From assembly GCF_041538065.1 (NCBI RefSeq), contig NZ_JBGORW010000003.1:1-64000 (forward strand): a DNA stretch of 64,000 nt, read 5' to 3'. The translations under genes were made by a program, and so were the position numbers. This stretch comes from Leptotrichia hongkongensis (lineage in GTDB: Bacteria; Fusobacteriota; Fusobacteriia; Fusobacteriales; Leptotrichiaceae). This document shows positions 43,485 to 52,879 of the stretch, piece by piece. The notes below the pieces were generated by a model. It made no database searches. It saw only the letters and a list, made by a program, of their open reading frames with translations, and had not been told where the DNA came from. How positions within the stretch are numbered: position 1 is the first letter of the stretch; each line of letters opens with the position of its first letter.

Positions 43485-44378
43485 CTATTTATAATTTTCT
43501 TTCATTTTTGCAATTTTTTCAAACATAATTTTCTTTATTCTCTCTGGCTCTTTTACCTTCAAATGTTCTCCAAAAGATAGAAGATAGCCGTAAACCCATT
43601 CATTTTCAGGATATTCCATTATAATTTCAAAATTGCCATTTTCCATTTTGTTTATATTCTCTTCAGAAAATTCATCATAAATACGGTATGCCTGTGATTT
43701 GTCTATTTCAACTATGATTTTTATATTTTTTACCATACTTTTTTTGTTATTTATTTCAAAGTCTTTGATTGTTTTTTCAAAATATTCGTTTGTTAAAGTC
43801 AGATTTTTAATTCTTGTTATTTTAAATTGACGAATATCATTTTTTTTGTGGCAATAGGCGAATAAGTACCATGCTTTTTCTTTAAACCATAAATTTAAAG
43901 GGTCTGCTGTTCTTTCATAATGTTCGCCTTTTGTGTTAAAATAGTTAAATTTTACGGTTTGTTTAGTTAATATTGCCTCTTTAATTTTTTCAAATAAAGT
44001 ACTATCATCGCAATTATATCTTGAAAAGTCTATTTTTATCCAGTTGTCTGACTTTTTGTTAAAAATAGTTCTTAATTTTGAAAGAGTTTTATTGTTGTTA
44101 GGATAATTAGTGGCATTTAAGCTTTGAAGGGCATAAAGTATTTCATTTTGCTCATTTTGTGAAAGTAGCGATTTATTTATGATATAGCTATCCATTAATT
44201 TTATTCCACCAGATTTTCCCCTTTGAAAATATACTGGAATACCAGCAGAAGAGAGAATGTCAATATCTCTATAAATTGTTCTGACAGACACTTCAAAATG
44301 TTCAGCAAGATCTTTTGCAGTAATAGCTCTTTTCTCCAGCAATAAATATACAATTTCAAATAATCTGTTGATTTTCAT
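43485..44378 (-). CDS. WYL-domain transcriptional regulator (HTH_11 type)
   Basis: The protein has 297 residues. An N-terminal winged helix (INRLFEIVYLLLEKRAITAKDLAEHFEVSVRTIYRDIDILSSAG) is followed by a WYL domain. The WYL core is recognised from WFKEKAWYLFAYCHKKNDIRQFKITRI, and a C-terminal WCX-like extension follows. Such regulators sense small molecules or nucleic-acid ligands. The ATG after AAGGAG was chosen; the open frame extends 45 codons upstream without domain support. The promoter dyad before the GyrI-like genes 1.8 kb away is a possible target, but this is only inferred. Confidence 0.88.
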   Translation of the reverse strand: MKINRLFEIVYLLLEKRAITAKDLAEHFEVSVRTIYRDIDILSSAGIPVYFQRGKSGGIKLMDSYIINKSLLSQNEQNEILYALQSLNATNYPNNNKTLSKLRTIFNKKSDNWIKIDFSRYNCDDSTLFEKIKEAILTKQTVKFNYFNTKGEHYERTADPLNLWFKEKAWYLFAYCHKKNDIRQFKITRIKNLTLTNEYFEKTIKDFEINNKKSMVKNIKIIVEIDKSQAYRIYDEFSEENINKMENGNFEIIMEYPENEWVYGYLLSFGEHLKVKEPERIKKIMFEKIAKMKENYK

Positions 44379-44561
44379 AATAACTAAACTCCTTAAAATA
44401 TTAGATAGAAAAAAAGGAGAAATGCCTACTAAGAGACAGAACTCCTTATTCCAAAGTTTTTTATGATTTTTTTTAATCATTTTATATGATTTTATTATTT
44501 CTTGTTTACACAAGAATTATATGTAAAGAATATATTTATTTATAAGAAATTAATTCACAAA

Positions 44562-45104
44562 TTAACTAAATGGATTAATTGCCCATCTAAATGTCTTGTT
44601 GTAAAAATCACTGTCTAAACTAGAAACTGTTACTCTTCTACTTCCAGAAGAAGCATGAATAAACTGTCTATTACCCATGTAGATTCCTACGTGAGAAATA
44701 CGACCTTTTCCAGTTGTTTCAAAAAATACCAAATCACCTTTTTTCATATTCATTGATGAAATTCTTGGTTTAAATGTTGCTTGTGAACTTGAAACTCTAG
44801 GCAAGTTTACATTAGCAGCTTTTTTGAATACGTAACCAACGAAGCCTGAACAATCAAAACTGCTAGGACCAGTTGCTCCCCAAACATACGGTGAACCTAA
44901 TTTTGTTTGTGCGAAAGAGATAATTTGATCTCTTACTGCTGTGGAAGAAGTTCCACCACTATTCACCTCTCTTGGTTTAGGTTTTGATACAACAGCTAAA
45001 TCTATAGTTTTATTACTATAATGATTTTTGATTGTACTTTGTAAATCTGCAAATGATACAGCAGAAATAATCAAAGCTCCAGTTAGCATCAATATTTTCT
45101 TCAT
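44562..45104 (-). CDS. Secreted NlpC/P60 cell-wall peptidase
   Basis: The protein has 180 residues. A signal peptide (about 1-19, MKKILMLTGALIISAVSFA) is followed by a short linker and an NlpC/P60 domain. The catalytic Cys85 is in FDCSGFVGYVF, His138 in ISHVGIYMG, and the third polar residue is His150. It should cut the peptide stem of peptidoglycan in the periplasm. GGAGGT lies 4-5 bases before the ATG. It has no SH3 or LysM domain of its own; a separate SH3 protein is encoded at about 55.3 kb. Confidence 0.92.
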   Translation of the reverse strand: MKKILMLTGALIISAVSFADLQSTIKNHYSNKTIDLAVVSKPKPREVNSGGTSSTAVRDQIISFAQTKLGSPYVWGATGPSSFDCSGFVGYVFKKAANVNLPRVSSSQATFKPRISSMNMKKGDLVFFETTGKGRISHVGIYMGNRQFIHASSGSRRVTVSSLDSDFYNKTFRWAINPFS

Positions 45105-45264
45105 TAGAACCTCCAATCTACCTTTGAACTTTGGTAAACATATTATAGCAAAATCAACTTTTTTTTTCGTTTTATTAAAATTAATTTTAAATTAAAATGA
45201 TAAAAAAGTAATTAAAAGCAATAATTGTCATTTTATAATTGTGAATCTATTTTGAAATTTTTTC

Positions 45265-45293
45265 TTGAAGTTTTTAAAAGATATTGTTATAAT
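45265..45293 (+). promoter_or_regulatory. Promoter of the small secreted protein gene
   Basis: TTGAAG (45265-45270), 17 bases, consensus TATAAT (45288-45293), about 40 bases before the start. Confidence 0.7.
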
Positions 45294-45336
45294 ATAGTAG
45301 AAAAGTTAAAAATGAAATATAGAAAGGATGATAAAA

Positions 45337-45693
45337 ATGAAAAAATTGATTTTAATTGGAATAACAATTATTTCAGCTATGGCTTTTGCTGATACAAACA
45401 CAAAAAAAATTCTTGAAGAATACAGAAAAGAAGCTCTTCAAGATCAAGGAAGAAAAGAAGTTAGAGTAAAACCTGAAAAAGAAGCAAACAAAACAATTAA
45501 AGTAACACCAGTTACTGAAAATGTTGAAGAAGTTGTTGTAGAGGAAGTTGTTGAAGATAATACTGGTAATGTAGATGATTCTTTACAAAATGTTGACGCT
45601 GCAATTGAAAAGGTGAATTTTTATTTAAGAAATAACCCAGAAAAATTTGAAAAACTTGAAAGACGTTACAGAGCTGTTGTTGGACAAGAATAA
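45337..45693 (+). CDS. Small secreted charged protein, unknown function
   Basis: The protein has 118 residues. Signal peptide MKKLILIGITIISAMAFA with an Ala-x-Ala-type cleavage, then a Lys/Glu-rich segment, a Val/Glu-rich stretch (about 65-80) and a C-terminal helix (DAAIEKVNFYLRNNPEKFEKLERRYRAVV). The helix pattern recalls small FadA-like adhesin subunits of Fusobacteria, but it lacks their full coiled-coil length, so this is only a possibility. The second ATG was chosen because AAAGGA is too close to the first. It has its own promoter and terminator. Confidence 0.7.
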   Translation: MKKLILIGITIISAMAFADTNTKKILEEYRKEALQDQGRKEVRVKPEKEANKTIKVTPVTENVEEVVVEEVVEDNTGNVDDSLQNVDAAIEKVNFYLRNNPEKFEKLERRYRAVVGQE

Positions 45694-45705
45694 ATTTTTT
45701 AATGG

Positions 45706-45727
45706 AGGCACTTTATAGTGCCTTTTT
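45706..45727 (+). terminator. Terminator after the small secreted protein gene
   Basis: A perfect 7-bp stem AGGCACT/AGTGCCT with a TTAT loop and a T5 tail. Confidence 0.85.
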
Positions 45728-45866
45728 ATATTTGTAATATAATTTTAGATATATAATAGTTATATTATTTTTGATTTGCTATTTAGTATTTTTATGTATG
45801 TTTAGGAGTTAAACTGAAATTGAAGTTATTTATTGCAAAAAAATAGAGAATAAATTATAAAAACGC

Positions 45867-45895
45867 TTGATATAATGTATGTTATATGGTATTAT
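45867..45895 (+). promoter_or_regulatory. Promoter upstream of mreC
   Basis: TTGATA (45867-45872), 17 bases, TATTAT (45890-45895). The leader to mreC is about 170 bases. Nothing else was recognised in the 380-base gap beyond this and the preceding terminator. Confidence 0.6.
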
Positions 45896-46074
45896 AATAA
45901 TACCGCTTTAAAATTAAATTTAAATATTTTTATTACTTTTTAAATACACTAAATTTAAAAAATATACATTTTTTAAACTGGTTTGATTTTGAAGAAATTA
46001 ATCGTATCAATATTAAAATGCTTATGTTTTTATATTTGATATTTTGGAATAAAAAATGAGAGGATTAGAAAATA

Positions 46075-46986
46075 ATGAAATTAGATGATTTTTCTGAGAA
46101 AAAGAGCACAGGTAGAGCAGTTCTGATTTTGATAATAATAATAATAATAATGTTTGCCTTTAAAAATAGAATTACAAGTTCATTTACATTTTTAGATGGA
46201 ATAACTCAGTCAGTAAACTTTAGGTTAGTAAAAGTAAAAAGTATGTTATATACTCAGGTTTTAAAATTAAAATCACGAGTTAATGATATTAGTTATGTTG
46301 AAGATTATGCTGAAAATAATAAAAATAGAGATTTTGAATTACAGAAAAATAAAGTTCAGAATATGGAACTTGCATATTTAAAAGAAGAAAATGAAAAATT
46401 ACGGCAAATGCTAGGTATGCGTCAAAAAAATCCAGCTGAATTTATAGCAGCAGATGTTGCACTTGTGGAAAATGGTAATTCATCTGAGAAAATGTATATA
46501 AATAAGGGGTCTGCACAAGGAATAAAAATAAATCTGCCAGTAATGTTTGACGGTTATCTTATTGGAAAAATTTCTAAGGTAAGTGAAGAATATTCAGAAG
46601 TGACTCTGTTAACAAGTAAGACTTCAAAATTAAGTGTCGTTTTAAATGGTTCTGATCAACAAATATTACGTGGAAATGGTAATGGAACTTTCTCTGTGCA
46701 AAATTATAATGAAGGTAAAGTAGATAAAAATACAATATTTAATATAGAAACTTCTGGAGTTAGTGATGTTCTGCCAAAAGGAATAAGAATAGGAAGTTTC
46801 AAAGTAACTGAAGTAAATGCATTTAATAAAATGAAAGAAATTAGATTTAAACCAAGTTTTAATATATTTGATATTCAAAGTGTGTTAGTTTACAAATGGA
46901 GTGTTAATGATATAATAAATACTCAGATACAAAATCAAGTGAAGGCTGAAGAACAGCAAAATAAAGAAAATTCACAAACAAATTAA
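46075..46986 (+). CDS. mreC: Rod-shape-determining protein MreC
   Basis: MreC is the periplasmic scaffold of the elongation machinery with MreB/MreD and PBP2. The 303 residues have one N-terminal membrane helix that includes a run of Ile, a coiled coil at about 88-115 (MELAYLKEENEKLRQMLGM) and the two beta-barrel domains (INKGSAQGIKINLPVMFDGYLIGKISKVSEEYSEVTLLTS). The Ile run is encoded by ATA repeats. mreB and mreD are not adjacent. It begins a run of closely spaced genes up to cdd. Rod or filament shape is expected for the host. Confidence 0.92.
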   Translation: MKLDDFSEKKSTGRAVLILIIIIIIMFAFKNRITSSFTFLDGITQSVNFRLVKVKSMLYTQVLKLKSRVNDISYVEDYAENNKNRDFELQKNKVQNMELAYLKEENEKLRQMLGMRQKNPAEFIAADVALVENGNSSEKMYINKGSAQGIKINLPVMFDGYLIGKISKVSEEYSEVTLLTSKTSKLSVVLNGSDQQILRGNGNGTFSVQNYNEGKVDKNTIFNIETSGVSDVLPKGIRIGSFKVTEVNAFNKMKEIRFKPSFNIFDIQSVLVYKWSVNDIINTQIQNQVKAEEQQNKENSQTN

Positions 46987-47071
46987 AGAAAGTTGTATTA
47001 ATATATACAAAATAGTGGCAACTTAATTAAGAATCACTATTTTAAAAATATAAAAAGAGGTGAGTTTGGTT

Positions 47072-47611
47072 ATGTTAAAACAATTAACAATAACAAAAAA
47101 AGTTATATTATTATTTTTATTGGTATCAGTATTTTCTTTTTCTAAAGATTTTTGGGAAAAAAGAAACTTTACAGTAAACGTTACTGAAGATGCAACAATT
47201 AATGGCAAAAAAAGAAGCAAAAGTTATGTGATGTCTTATAATTCTGGGACAATGAAATTAACAATTACAGCTCCAAGTGTGAATAAAGGAGAAGTGTATA
47301 CTTTTAGCGGAAGCAAGAAGACAATCTATTATCCAAGTCTAAAACAGACTGTAACACAGAAAGTTGAAAAAAGCGAAGCAAATATATTATCTGTATTTAA
47401 TAAATTACGAGGTATAACTTCTAAAAAAACGCAAACTAGAAATGGAGATACATTTACATTTTCTAATAGTTGGCTAACTGCAATAAAAAGCAGTGGAAAT
47501 ACAGTGAATTTTAGTGACTATAAATCATCAAATGGGTATAGTTATCCAAGTAAAATATCTGTAAGTGATGGAAGTTCTCAAATAATTTACAGATTGTCTA
47601 ATTTTAGATAA
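47072..47611 (+). CDS. LolA-like outer-membrane lipoprotein-sorting protein
   Basis: The protein has 179 residues with a signal peptide (KKVILLFLLVSVFSFS) and a beta-rich mature domain with the LolA-type pattern (MSYNSGTMKLTITAPSVNKGEVYTFSGSKKTIYYPSLKQTVTQK). It probably carries lipoproteins across the periplasm. The presence of a LolE/LolD-type ABC transporter about 4 kb downstream fits. The assignment rests on fold-level pattern, so an unrelated periplasmic beta protein remains possible. GAGG lies 11 bases before the ATG; a nearer TTG two codons upstream is an alternative start. Confidence 0.65.
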   Translation: MLKQLTITKKVILLFLLVSVFSFSKDFWEKRNFTVNVTEDATINGKKRSKSYVMSYNSGTMKLTITAPSVNKGEVYTFSGSKKTIYYPSLKQTVTQKVEKSEANILSVFNKLRGITSKKTQTRNGDTFTFSNSWLTAIKSSGNTVNFSDYKSSNGYSYPSKISVSDGSSQIIYRLSNFR

Positions 47612-47647
47612 TAAAAAATTTAAACTGATATGAAATAAAATGAAGAT

Positions 47648-48343
47648 ATGAAAATAATAAAGACAAATTGTATTGTTTTAAAGAAAGTAGAAATGAGAGA
47701 GGCGGATTTACTCGTAACATTGTTTAGTAAAGATTATGGAAAAATCATGGCAACAGCATATGGAATTCGAAAATCAAAAAAAAGAGATGTTATTTCTTTA
47801 AATCCGCTTAATAAAGTTGAAGTAACACTTATACAAAAGAATAATTACTATATTGTAAAAGATGTAGAAATAATCCAAAATTTTAAACATATTATGAAAG
47901 ATATTGAAAAATTGGAAATTTCATTATATGTATTAGACAGTATAGATAAGATTTACTATACAACAGATGAAAATGGAGATTTTTTTGATAAATTAGTAGA
48001 AATATTAAGTTTTATTGATGTTCTTCCATATATAAAAAAAGGCTATAAATATTATATTTTATTATCATTTTTAAGAAGAATAATGATAGAACAAGGAATT
48101 TATGATATAAATGAAATTAGTTTGATACTAGAAAAAGAAAAATCGGAAAATATTAGAAAGTATAAGGAAATTTTAAAAATTTCAAAAAATAGTTTAGAAA
48201 ATTCTGAAATTCAGGAAAAAATGGAAATGTATGTAGATTTTCTAAAAAAAATAGTTATAATTTTTGAAGATTTTATAAATTCAAATTTACAAACTAAGAT
48301 AAAATTAAAGAAATTTATTATGGAGGAATTTTATGGAAATTAA
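47648..48343 (+). CDS. recO: DNA repair protein RecO
   Basis: RecO loads RecA on SSB-coated DNA with RecR and anneals strands. The 231 residues show the N-terminal OB fold (KTNCIVLKKVEMREADLLVTLFSKDYGKIMATAYGIRKSKKR) and the helical C-terminal domain. The four-cysteine zinc finger of many RecO proteins is absent, as in some other lineages. The last 11 bases overlap the PTS EIIA-like gene, implying coupled translation. Confidence 0.88.
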   Translation: MKIIKTNCIVLKKVEMREADLLVTLFSKDYGKIMATAYGIRKSKKRDVISLNPLNKVEVTLIQKNNYYIVKDVEIIQNFKHIMKDIEKLEISLYVLDSIDKIYYTTDENGDFFDKLVEILSFIDVLPYIKKGYKYYILLSFLRRIMIEQGIYDINEISLILEKEKSENIRKYKEILKISKNSLENSEIQEKMEMYVDFLKKIVIIFEDFINSNLQTKIKLKKFIMEEFYGN

Positions 48344-48803
48344 AAATGTTGCTGATTATATTAAAGTTGACACAATAAATTTAAATTTGGAATCAAAAAA
48401 TAAAAATGCAGTAATTAAAGAATTGTATGGTAACTTAAAAAAAACAAATTTAATAAAGGATGAAGAACAGGGATTAAATGATATTCTTGCAAGAGAAGAG
48501 ATGGGTTCAACTGGAATTGGTAAAAGAATAGCGTTACCACATGCAAAAACAAAAGCAGTAGATGAATTGATTGTGACTTTTGGAATTTCAAGAAATGGAA
48601 TAGCATATAATTCAGTAGATGATGAAAATGTAAATATTTTCTTTATGTTTCTATGTCCAGAAAATAAAAGTCAAGAATATTTAAAAGTATTGGCAAGAAT
48701 ATCAAGGTTAATAAGAGAAGACAGATTTATAGATAATTTATTGAAGGCTGAATCAAATGAACAAATTATTGAAATTATTCGAACAGAAGAGATGAATGGA
48801 TAA
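48333..48803 (+). CDS. PTS EIIA domain protein, fructose/PtsN type
   Basis: The protein has 156 residues. The EIIA(Fru/Ntr) motif with the phosphorylatable histidine is intact: EEMGSTGIGKRIALPHAKT with His70. There is no EIIB or EIIC gene nearby. It is the stand-alone PtsN-like type that usually regulates, not transports. It overlaps recO by 11 bases, with its own GGAGG inside the end of recO. Position among repair, nrdR and division genes supports a regulatory role, which is inferred. Confidence 0.88.
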   Translation: MEIKNVADYIKVDTINLNLESKNKNAVIKELYGNLKKTNLIKDEEQGLNDILAREEMGSTGIGKRIALPHAKTKAVDELIVTFGISRNGIAYNSVDDENVNIFFMFLCPENKSQEYLKVLARISRLIREDRFIDNLLKAESNEQIIEIIRTEEMNG

Positions 48804-48901
48804 TAAGTCGTATTAAATATTATAGAAATAATTTTTAATAAATTAACATATAACCCTGTAAAATTAATAAAATATTTTAAAAAAGATTAGGGGGGAATAT
48901 T

Positions 48902-49390
48902 ATGAGATGTCCGTTTTGTGGTTATGAAAATACAAAAGTAGTGGATAGCCGTGCTTATTTTGAAGGAAACTCAATCAAACGACGGCGTGAATGTGAGAAG
49001 TGTGGTAAAAGATTTACCACTCATGAAAAAGTTGCTGAATTATCATTGGTTGTTGTAAAGAAAAATGGTGAAAAACAGCCATATTTACGCGAAAAAGTCT
49101 ATAATGGAATTGTAAGGGCGTTTGAAAATAGACATATTGATGTAGAAAAAATAGAAGAAACAATAGATAAGATTGAGCGTGAAATATTGACTTCATATTC
49201 AGGTGAAATAAAATCAAGTGAATTAGGTGAAAAAATACTTTCATATCTAATAGATTTAGATGAAATTGCCTATGTGAGATTTGCCTCAGTTTATAAAAAA
49301 TTTGATAGTTTAGATAGTTTTATAAAAGAAATAGAAAAAATAAGAAATGATAAAGACAAACAAGATAGACATAAAAATTTAAAAATATAG
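48902..49390 (+). CDS. nrdR: Ribonucleotide reductase repressor NrdR
   Basis: NrdR represses nrd operons when dATP is high. The 162 residues begin with a four-cysteine zinc ribbon (Cys3, Cys6, Cys31, Cys34; MRCPFCGYENTKVVDSR). An ATP-cone follows (VVVKKNGEKQPYLREKVYNGIVRAFENR). Length and both domains match the family. A GGGGGG ribosome site precedes the ATG. No nrd genes are in the window, so its targets are elsewhere. Confidence 0.96.
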   Translation: MRCPFCGYENTKVVDSRAYFEGNSIKRRRECEKCGKRFTTHEKVAELSLVVVKKNGEKQPYLREKVYNGIVRAFENRHIDVEKIEETIDKIEREILTSYSGEIKSSELGEKILSYLIDLDEIAYVRFASVYKKFDSLDSFIKEIEKIRNDKDKQDRHKNLKI

Positions 49391-49398
49391 GAGGAATA

Positions 49399-49668
49399 AT
49401 GAGAAAGCTACGTATAATAGGAAATATCATATTTTTCAGTTTAGTAGTTTACTTTATTGGGCAAAGTGCAAGAATCTTTTTTAATAAAAGATCTATGCAA
49501 AACAATTTGATTAGTACAGATAAAGAAATAAAAGAGCTTAACGATAAAAAAAATAGATTATTAAGTCAAGAAAAGAATTCAGATGAAGATGAAAAAACTG
49601 AAAAATTTGCGAGAAATAATTTGAATTTAAAAAAAGAAGGAGAAGAAACTTATAAAATTTCAGAATAA
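49399..49668 (+). CDS. DivIC/FtsB-like septum formation initiator
   Basis: The protein has 89 residues: one N-terminal membrane helix (about 8-26), then a coiled coil (LISTDKEIKELNDKKNRLLSQ) and the short FARNNLNLKKEGEETYKI tail typical of FtsB/DivIC proteins. These link the divisome at mid-cell and promote septal wall synthesis. It starts 8 bases after nrdR with AGGAGG, so it is the same transcript. Sequence is short and low in identity, so the name is a family-level call. Confidence 0.75.
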   Translation: MRKLRIIGNIIFFSLVVYFIGQSARIFFNKRSMQNNLISTDKEIKELNDKKNRLLSQEKNSDEDEKTEKFARNNLNLKKEGEETYKISE

Positions 49669-49698
49669 TTTGTTAATAAATTATTGAAGTTAATTTTT

Positions 49699-50208
49699 AT
49701 GAGTCATAGTATAATGAATAATATTTTTGACATGGAAAGTTTAAAAAATAAATTAGAGCTATATAAAATAGAAGATGAGAAGAATAAATATGTTTTTAGA
49801 GCAAATTTAAAATATATGATTTCATCGTCTATTTTTTTTATAATAATTGTTATTATAGCAGGATATTCTTTATATAAAGGAATTGCTGGAATTGAAAAAT
49901 TAACAACTATAAAAATTGTTTTTATTGCGATTCTTTTTGGATATGTTATCGTTGCATCTTTTCTTTTATTCAGTTTTAAGATTGTGATTGAAGATAATAA
50001 AATATTTTTAAAAAAAATAACCATTAATATTGAAGATATTGAAAGTGCTAGTATAAAAATAATTAGAGTAAGTTCAAGTAAAGCAGATAAATTTTTAGAG
50101 GTAATAACAAAAGATAAAAAAAGAATACAAATTAGATTAAATATTAACAATGAATTGTTATTTTTAAAATTAATACAAAATAAAATTGGAGAAAAATTGG
50201 ATATTTAA
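49699..50208 (+). CDS. Two-helix membrane protein with PH-like C-terminus, unknown function
   Basis: The protein has about 169 residues. A cytoplasmic N-terminus is followed by two adjacent membrane helices (about 45-62 and 72-93) and a C-terminal domain of about 70 residues (IVIEDNKIFLKKITINIEDIESASIKIIRVSS) resembling bacterial PH-like domains. The start is uncertain. No Shine-Dalgarno sequence precedes any candidate (TTG at 49684, ATG at 49699, 49714 or 49732), and a TATAAT lies at 49710-49715. Translation may be coupled or leaderless. The function is not recognised. Confidence 0.6.
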   Translation: MSHSIMNNIFDMESLKNKLELYKIEDEKNKYVFRANLKYMISSSIFFIIIVIIAGYSLYKGIAGIEKLTTIKIVFIAILFGYVIVASFLLFSFKIVIEDNKIFLKKITINIEDIESASIKIIRVSSSKADKFLEVITKDKKRIQIRLNINNELLFLKLIQNKIGEKLDI

Positions 50209-50231
50209 AAATATTCAGGAAAGGTAGAAAA

Positions 50232-51683
50232 ATGAACATAAAAAAAATGATTGTAATAATTAATGTCCTTATATGTAGCTTTATGTTTGGAGATGACGGT
50301 TCTGTAAAAAAAGCTCTTGTAAAGGTTTATGCAGCTCATCAGATGTATAATTATGCATCACCTTGGCAAAATGGGCAGGACTACAATTCTACAGCAACAG
50401 GATTTATAATTGATGGAAACAGAATTATTACAAATGCGCATGCCGTATTAAATGAAAAATTCCTACAAGTTAGAAAAGAAGGAGATTCTAGAAAATACAA
50501 GGCAAATGTAAAATTTATCTCTGAAGAATATGATTTGGCTATGATTGATGTGGAAGACAAGTCGTTCTTTAATGGGACAGCTACATTAAAATTAGGAACA
50601 TTGCCTCAAATTCAGGATAATCTTACGGTTTACGGGTATCCGCTTGGTGGGGATAAACTTAGTACGACTAGAGGAATAGTTTCTAGAATGGAGCATAATA
50701 CGTATACTTTAACAAATCAAAAATTTTTAATAGGGCAAACTGATGCCGCCATTAATAGTGGAAATAGTGGAGGACCTGTTTTAAGCAATGGAAGAGTTGT
50801 TGGAGTTGCATTTGCGGGACTTACTCAAGCAGATAATATAGGATATTTTATTCCTGTAAATATAGTTAATAATTTTTTAGATGATATAAAAGATGGAACT
50901 TATGATGGACCACCAAAATTAGGAATACAATGGGCAAAACTTGAAAGTACATCACAACGTCAAATGTTAGGATTAAAAAATGATTCAAAAGGTATTATTA
51001 TAAAAAAAGTTTTCACAAATTCGCCATTTTATGGAGTTTTACAAAGAAATGACGTATTGTTAAAATTAGATGGACAAAATATTGAGTCAGATGGAACAAT
51101 TGAGTTTCGTAAAAATGAAAAAACAGATTTTAATTTTATAAACCAGGAAAAGAAATACGGACAGAATCTAAGTTATGAAATCATAAGAGATAAAAAAGTT
51201 CAAAAAGGACAAGTTACATTAAAGAAAACAGATATAAAGTATAGTGTTGTAAAAAGTACAAAATTACAGGATGCACCATCATATTATGTATACGGGGGAT
51301 TAATATTTGAACCTCTTACAACAAATTATATTACAGCACTTTCTCAAGCACGACCATCAAATACACTTGCTGCAATATATGATAGAGAAGATTTGTTCAA
51401 GGATTACAATGGATTGGTGATTTTAGTAAGAGTTCTTCCATTTGATGTGAATCTTGGATATTCTGAGCTTGAAAATAAGATAATTACGAAGGTTAATGGA
51501 CAAAAATATAAGGATTTTAATGATTTTGTACAGAAAGTTAAAAATACAAACAGTGAATTTATTGTTTTTGAAGATGAAGACAGTAATGAAATAGTACTTG
51601 ATGTGGCAAAAGTTAAGGCTCAAAAAGCAGAATTGATGGACAACTATAACATTTCACATGAAATGTCGAGTGATATAAGATAA
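50232..51683 (+). CDS. HtrA/Deg-type periplasmic serine protease
   Basis: The protein has 483 residues with a signal peptide (about 1-20). The trypsin-like domain has the full triad: His70 (NAHAV), Asp101 (EYDLAMID) and Ser179 (NSGNSGGPV). A PDZ-like region follows at about 230-330 (GIIIKKVFTNSPFYGVLQRNDVLLKLDGQNI), and a second, divergent one at the C-terminus. It resembles the Deg9-like branch more than classical DegP. It likely degrades misfolded envelope proteins. It lies just before the lolE/lolD pair. Confidence 0.88.
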   Translation: MNIKKMIVIINVLICSFMFGDDGSVKKALVKVYAAHQMYNYASPWQNGQDYNSTATGFIIDGNRIITNAHAVLNEKFLQVRKEGDSRKYKANVKFISEEYDLAMIDVEDKSFFNGTATLKLGTLPQIQDNLTVYGYPLGGDKLSTTRGIVSRMEHNTYTLTNQKFLIGQTDAAINSGNSGGPVLSNGRVVGVAFAGLTQADNIGYFIPVNIVNNFLDDIKDGTYDGPPKLGIQWAKLESTSQRQMLGLKNDSKGIIIKKVFTNSPFYGVLQRNDVLLKLDGQNIESDGTIEFRKNEKTDFNFINQEKKYGQNLSYEIIRDKKVQKGQVTLKKTDIKYSVVKSTKLQDAPSYYVYGGLIFEPLTTNYITALSQARPSNTLAAIYDREDLFKDYNGLVILVRVLPFDVNLGYSELENKIITKVNGQKYKDFNDFVQKVKNTNSEFIVFEDEDSNEIVLDVAKVKAQKAELMDNYNISHEMSSDIR

Positions 51684-51715
51684 TAAAACTAATTTAGGAG
51701 AAGAAAAGAATAAAT

Positions 51716-52879
51716 ATGGTAGAATTTTTTATTGCATTTAAGCATATTATTGAAAGAAAATTTCAAAGCATATTTTCAGTTCTTGGAGTTGCTATTGCAG
51801 TAACAGTTTTTATTGTTTCATTAACTGTTTCAAACGGACTGGACAAAAATATGATAAATTCATTATTGACAATGAGTCCACATATTCTTATAAAAAATAA
51901 AAAATCAACTTTTTTTGAAAATTATAATGAAATCATAGAAAAAATAAAAAAAATAGATGGCGTAAAAGCTGTTATCCCGCAAATAAATAGTCAATCAATA
52001 ATAAAAAGCAATGGTTTGGCAAAAGGTGTGCTGGCTGATGGAATTAGTCCAGAAAATGTAAAAAATGGCTTAAATCTAAAAATAGTAGAAGGAAATGATA
52101 ATATTGCAGAGCTTAATTCAGTTCTTGTTGGTGAACAATTAGCGATAGAGATGAACTTGCAAGTTGGGAAAGAAATAAGTCTTGTGTCTGCTGAGAATAA
52201 AGAAATAAAATTAATTGTCCGAGGTATTTTTAAAACAGGATTCTTAGATTATGATTCAAATCTTGCGATTGTACCATTAAAAACTATGCAAATTTTATCT
52301 GAACAAGGTGAATCTGCGACAGAAATTGGAATCAAGGTTGAACAGCCTCAAAAAGTTGAAAATGTATTGAATCAAGTAAAAAATGTTGTTAATCATAATG
52401 AATACGGTGTGATAAGCTGGAAGACGATAAATCAGAATCTTTTAAAAGCAGTACAGTTTGAAAAATTTGTGTTAATTGCGATTTTAAGTTTACTTCTTGT
52501 CATTGCAAGTTTTGCTGTATCGGTAATTTTAAATATGATTGTACGTGAGAAAATTAAGGATATTGGAATTTTGAAATCAATTGGATATACAAATAAAAAT
52601 GTTCGAAGAATTTTTACTATAGAAGGATTGATAATTGGCGTATTTGGGATGATTTTGGCAAGTGGATTGTCGCCACTTGTACTTATAGGGTTAAAAATTT
52701 TATTTAAGGAATATATGAAAGGTGGAACTTATTATCTGGAAGAGTTGCCTTTGTATATTTCACAAAAGGAACTTCTTATTATTTATGGAGTAACATTTGT
52801 AGTTGTATTTTTGTCAACAATCTTCCCAGCAGCTAGAGCAGCCAGATTAAAACCTGTGGAGGCGTTAAAATATGAATAA
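51716..52879 (+). CDS. LolE/LolC-type ABC transporter permease
   Basis: The protein has 387 residues with MacB/LolCE architecture: one N-terminal membrane helix (about 15-42), a large periplasmic domain (about 45-245), then three helices and the terminal FPAARAARLKPVEALKYE signature. With the following ATPase it should extract lipoproteins from the inner membrane. A single permease (homodimer) replaces the LolC/LolE pair, as in several bacteria. A MacB-like export role cannot be excluded, but a LolA-like gene nearby favours Lol. Confidence 0.82.
   Translation: MVEFFIAFKHIIERKFQSIFSVLGVAIAVTVFIVSLTVSNGLDKNMINSLLTMSPHILIKNKKSTFFENYNEIIEKIKKIDGVKAVIPQINSQSIIKSNGLAKGVLADGISPENVKNGLNLKIVEGNDNIAELNSVLVGEQLAIEMNLQVGKEISLVSAENKEIKLIVRGIFKTGFLDYDSNLAIVPLKTMQILSEQGESATEIGIKVEQPQKVENVLNQVKNVVNHNEYGVISWKTINQNLLKAVQFEKFVLIAILSLLLVIASFAVSVILNMIVREKIKDIGILKSIGYTNKNVRRIFTIEGLIIGVFGMILASGLSPLVLIGLKILFKEYMKGGTYYLEELPLYISQKELLIIYGVTFVVVFLSTIFPAARAARLKPVEALKYE

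Noticed and set aside
44414..44447. Attenuator-like stem AAGGAG/CTCCTT before the WYL regulator
   Set aside because: Only 6 bp with a 22-base loop. It has a T-rich flank on the minus strand but is too weak to call.
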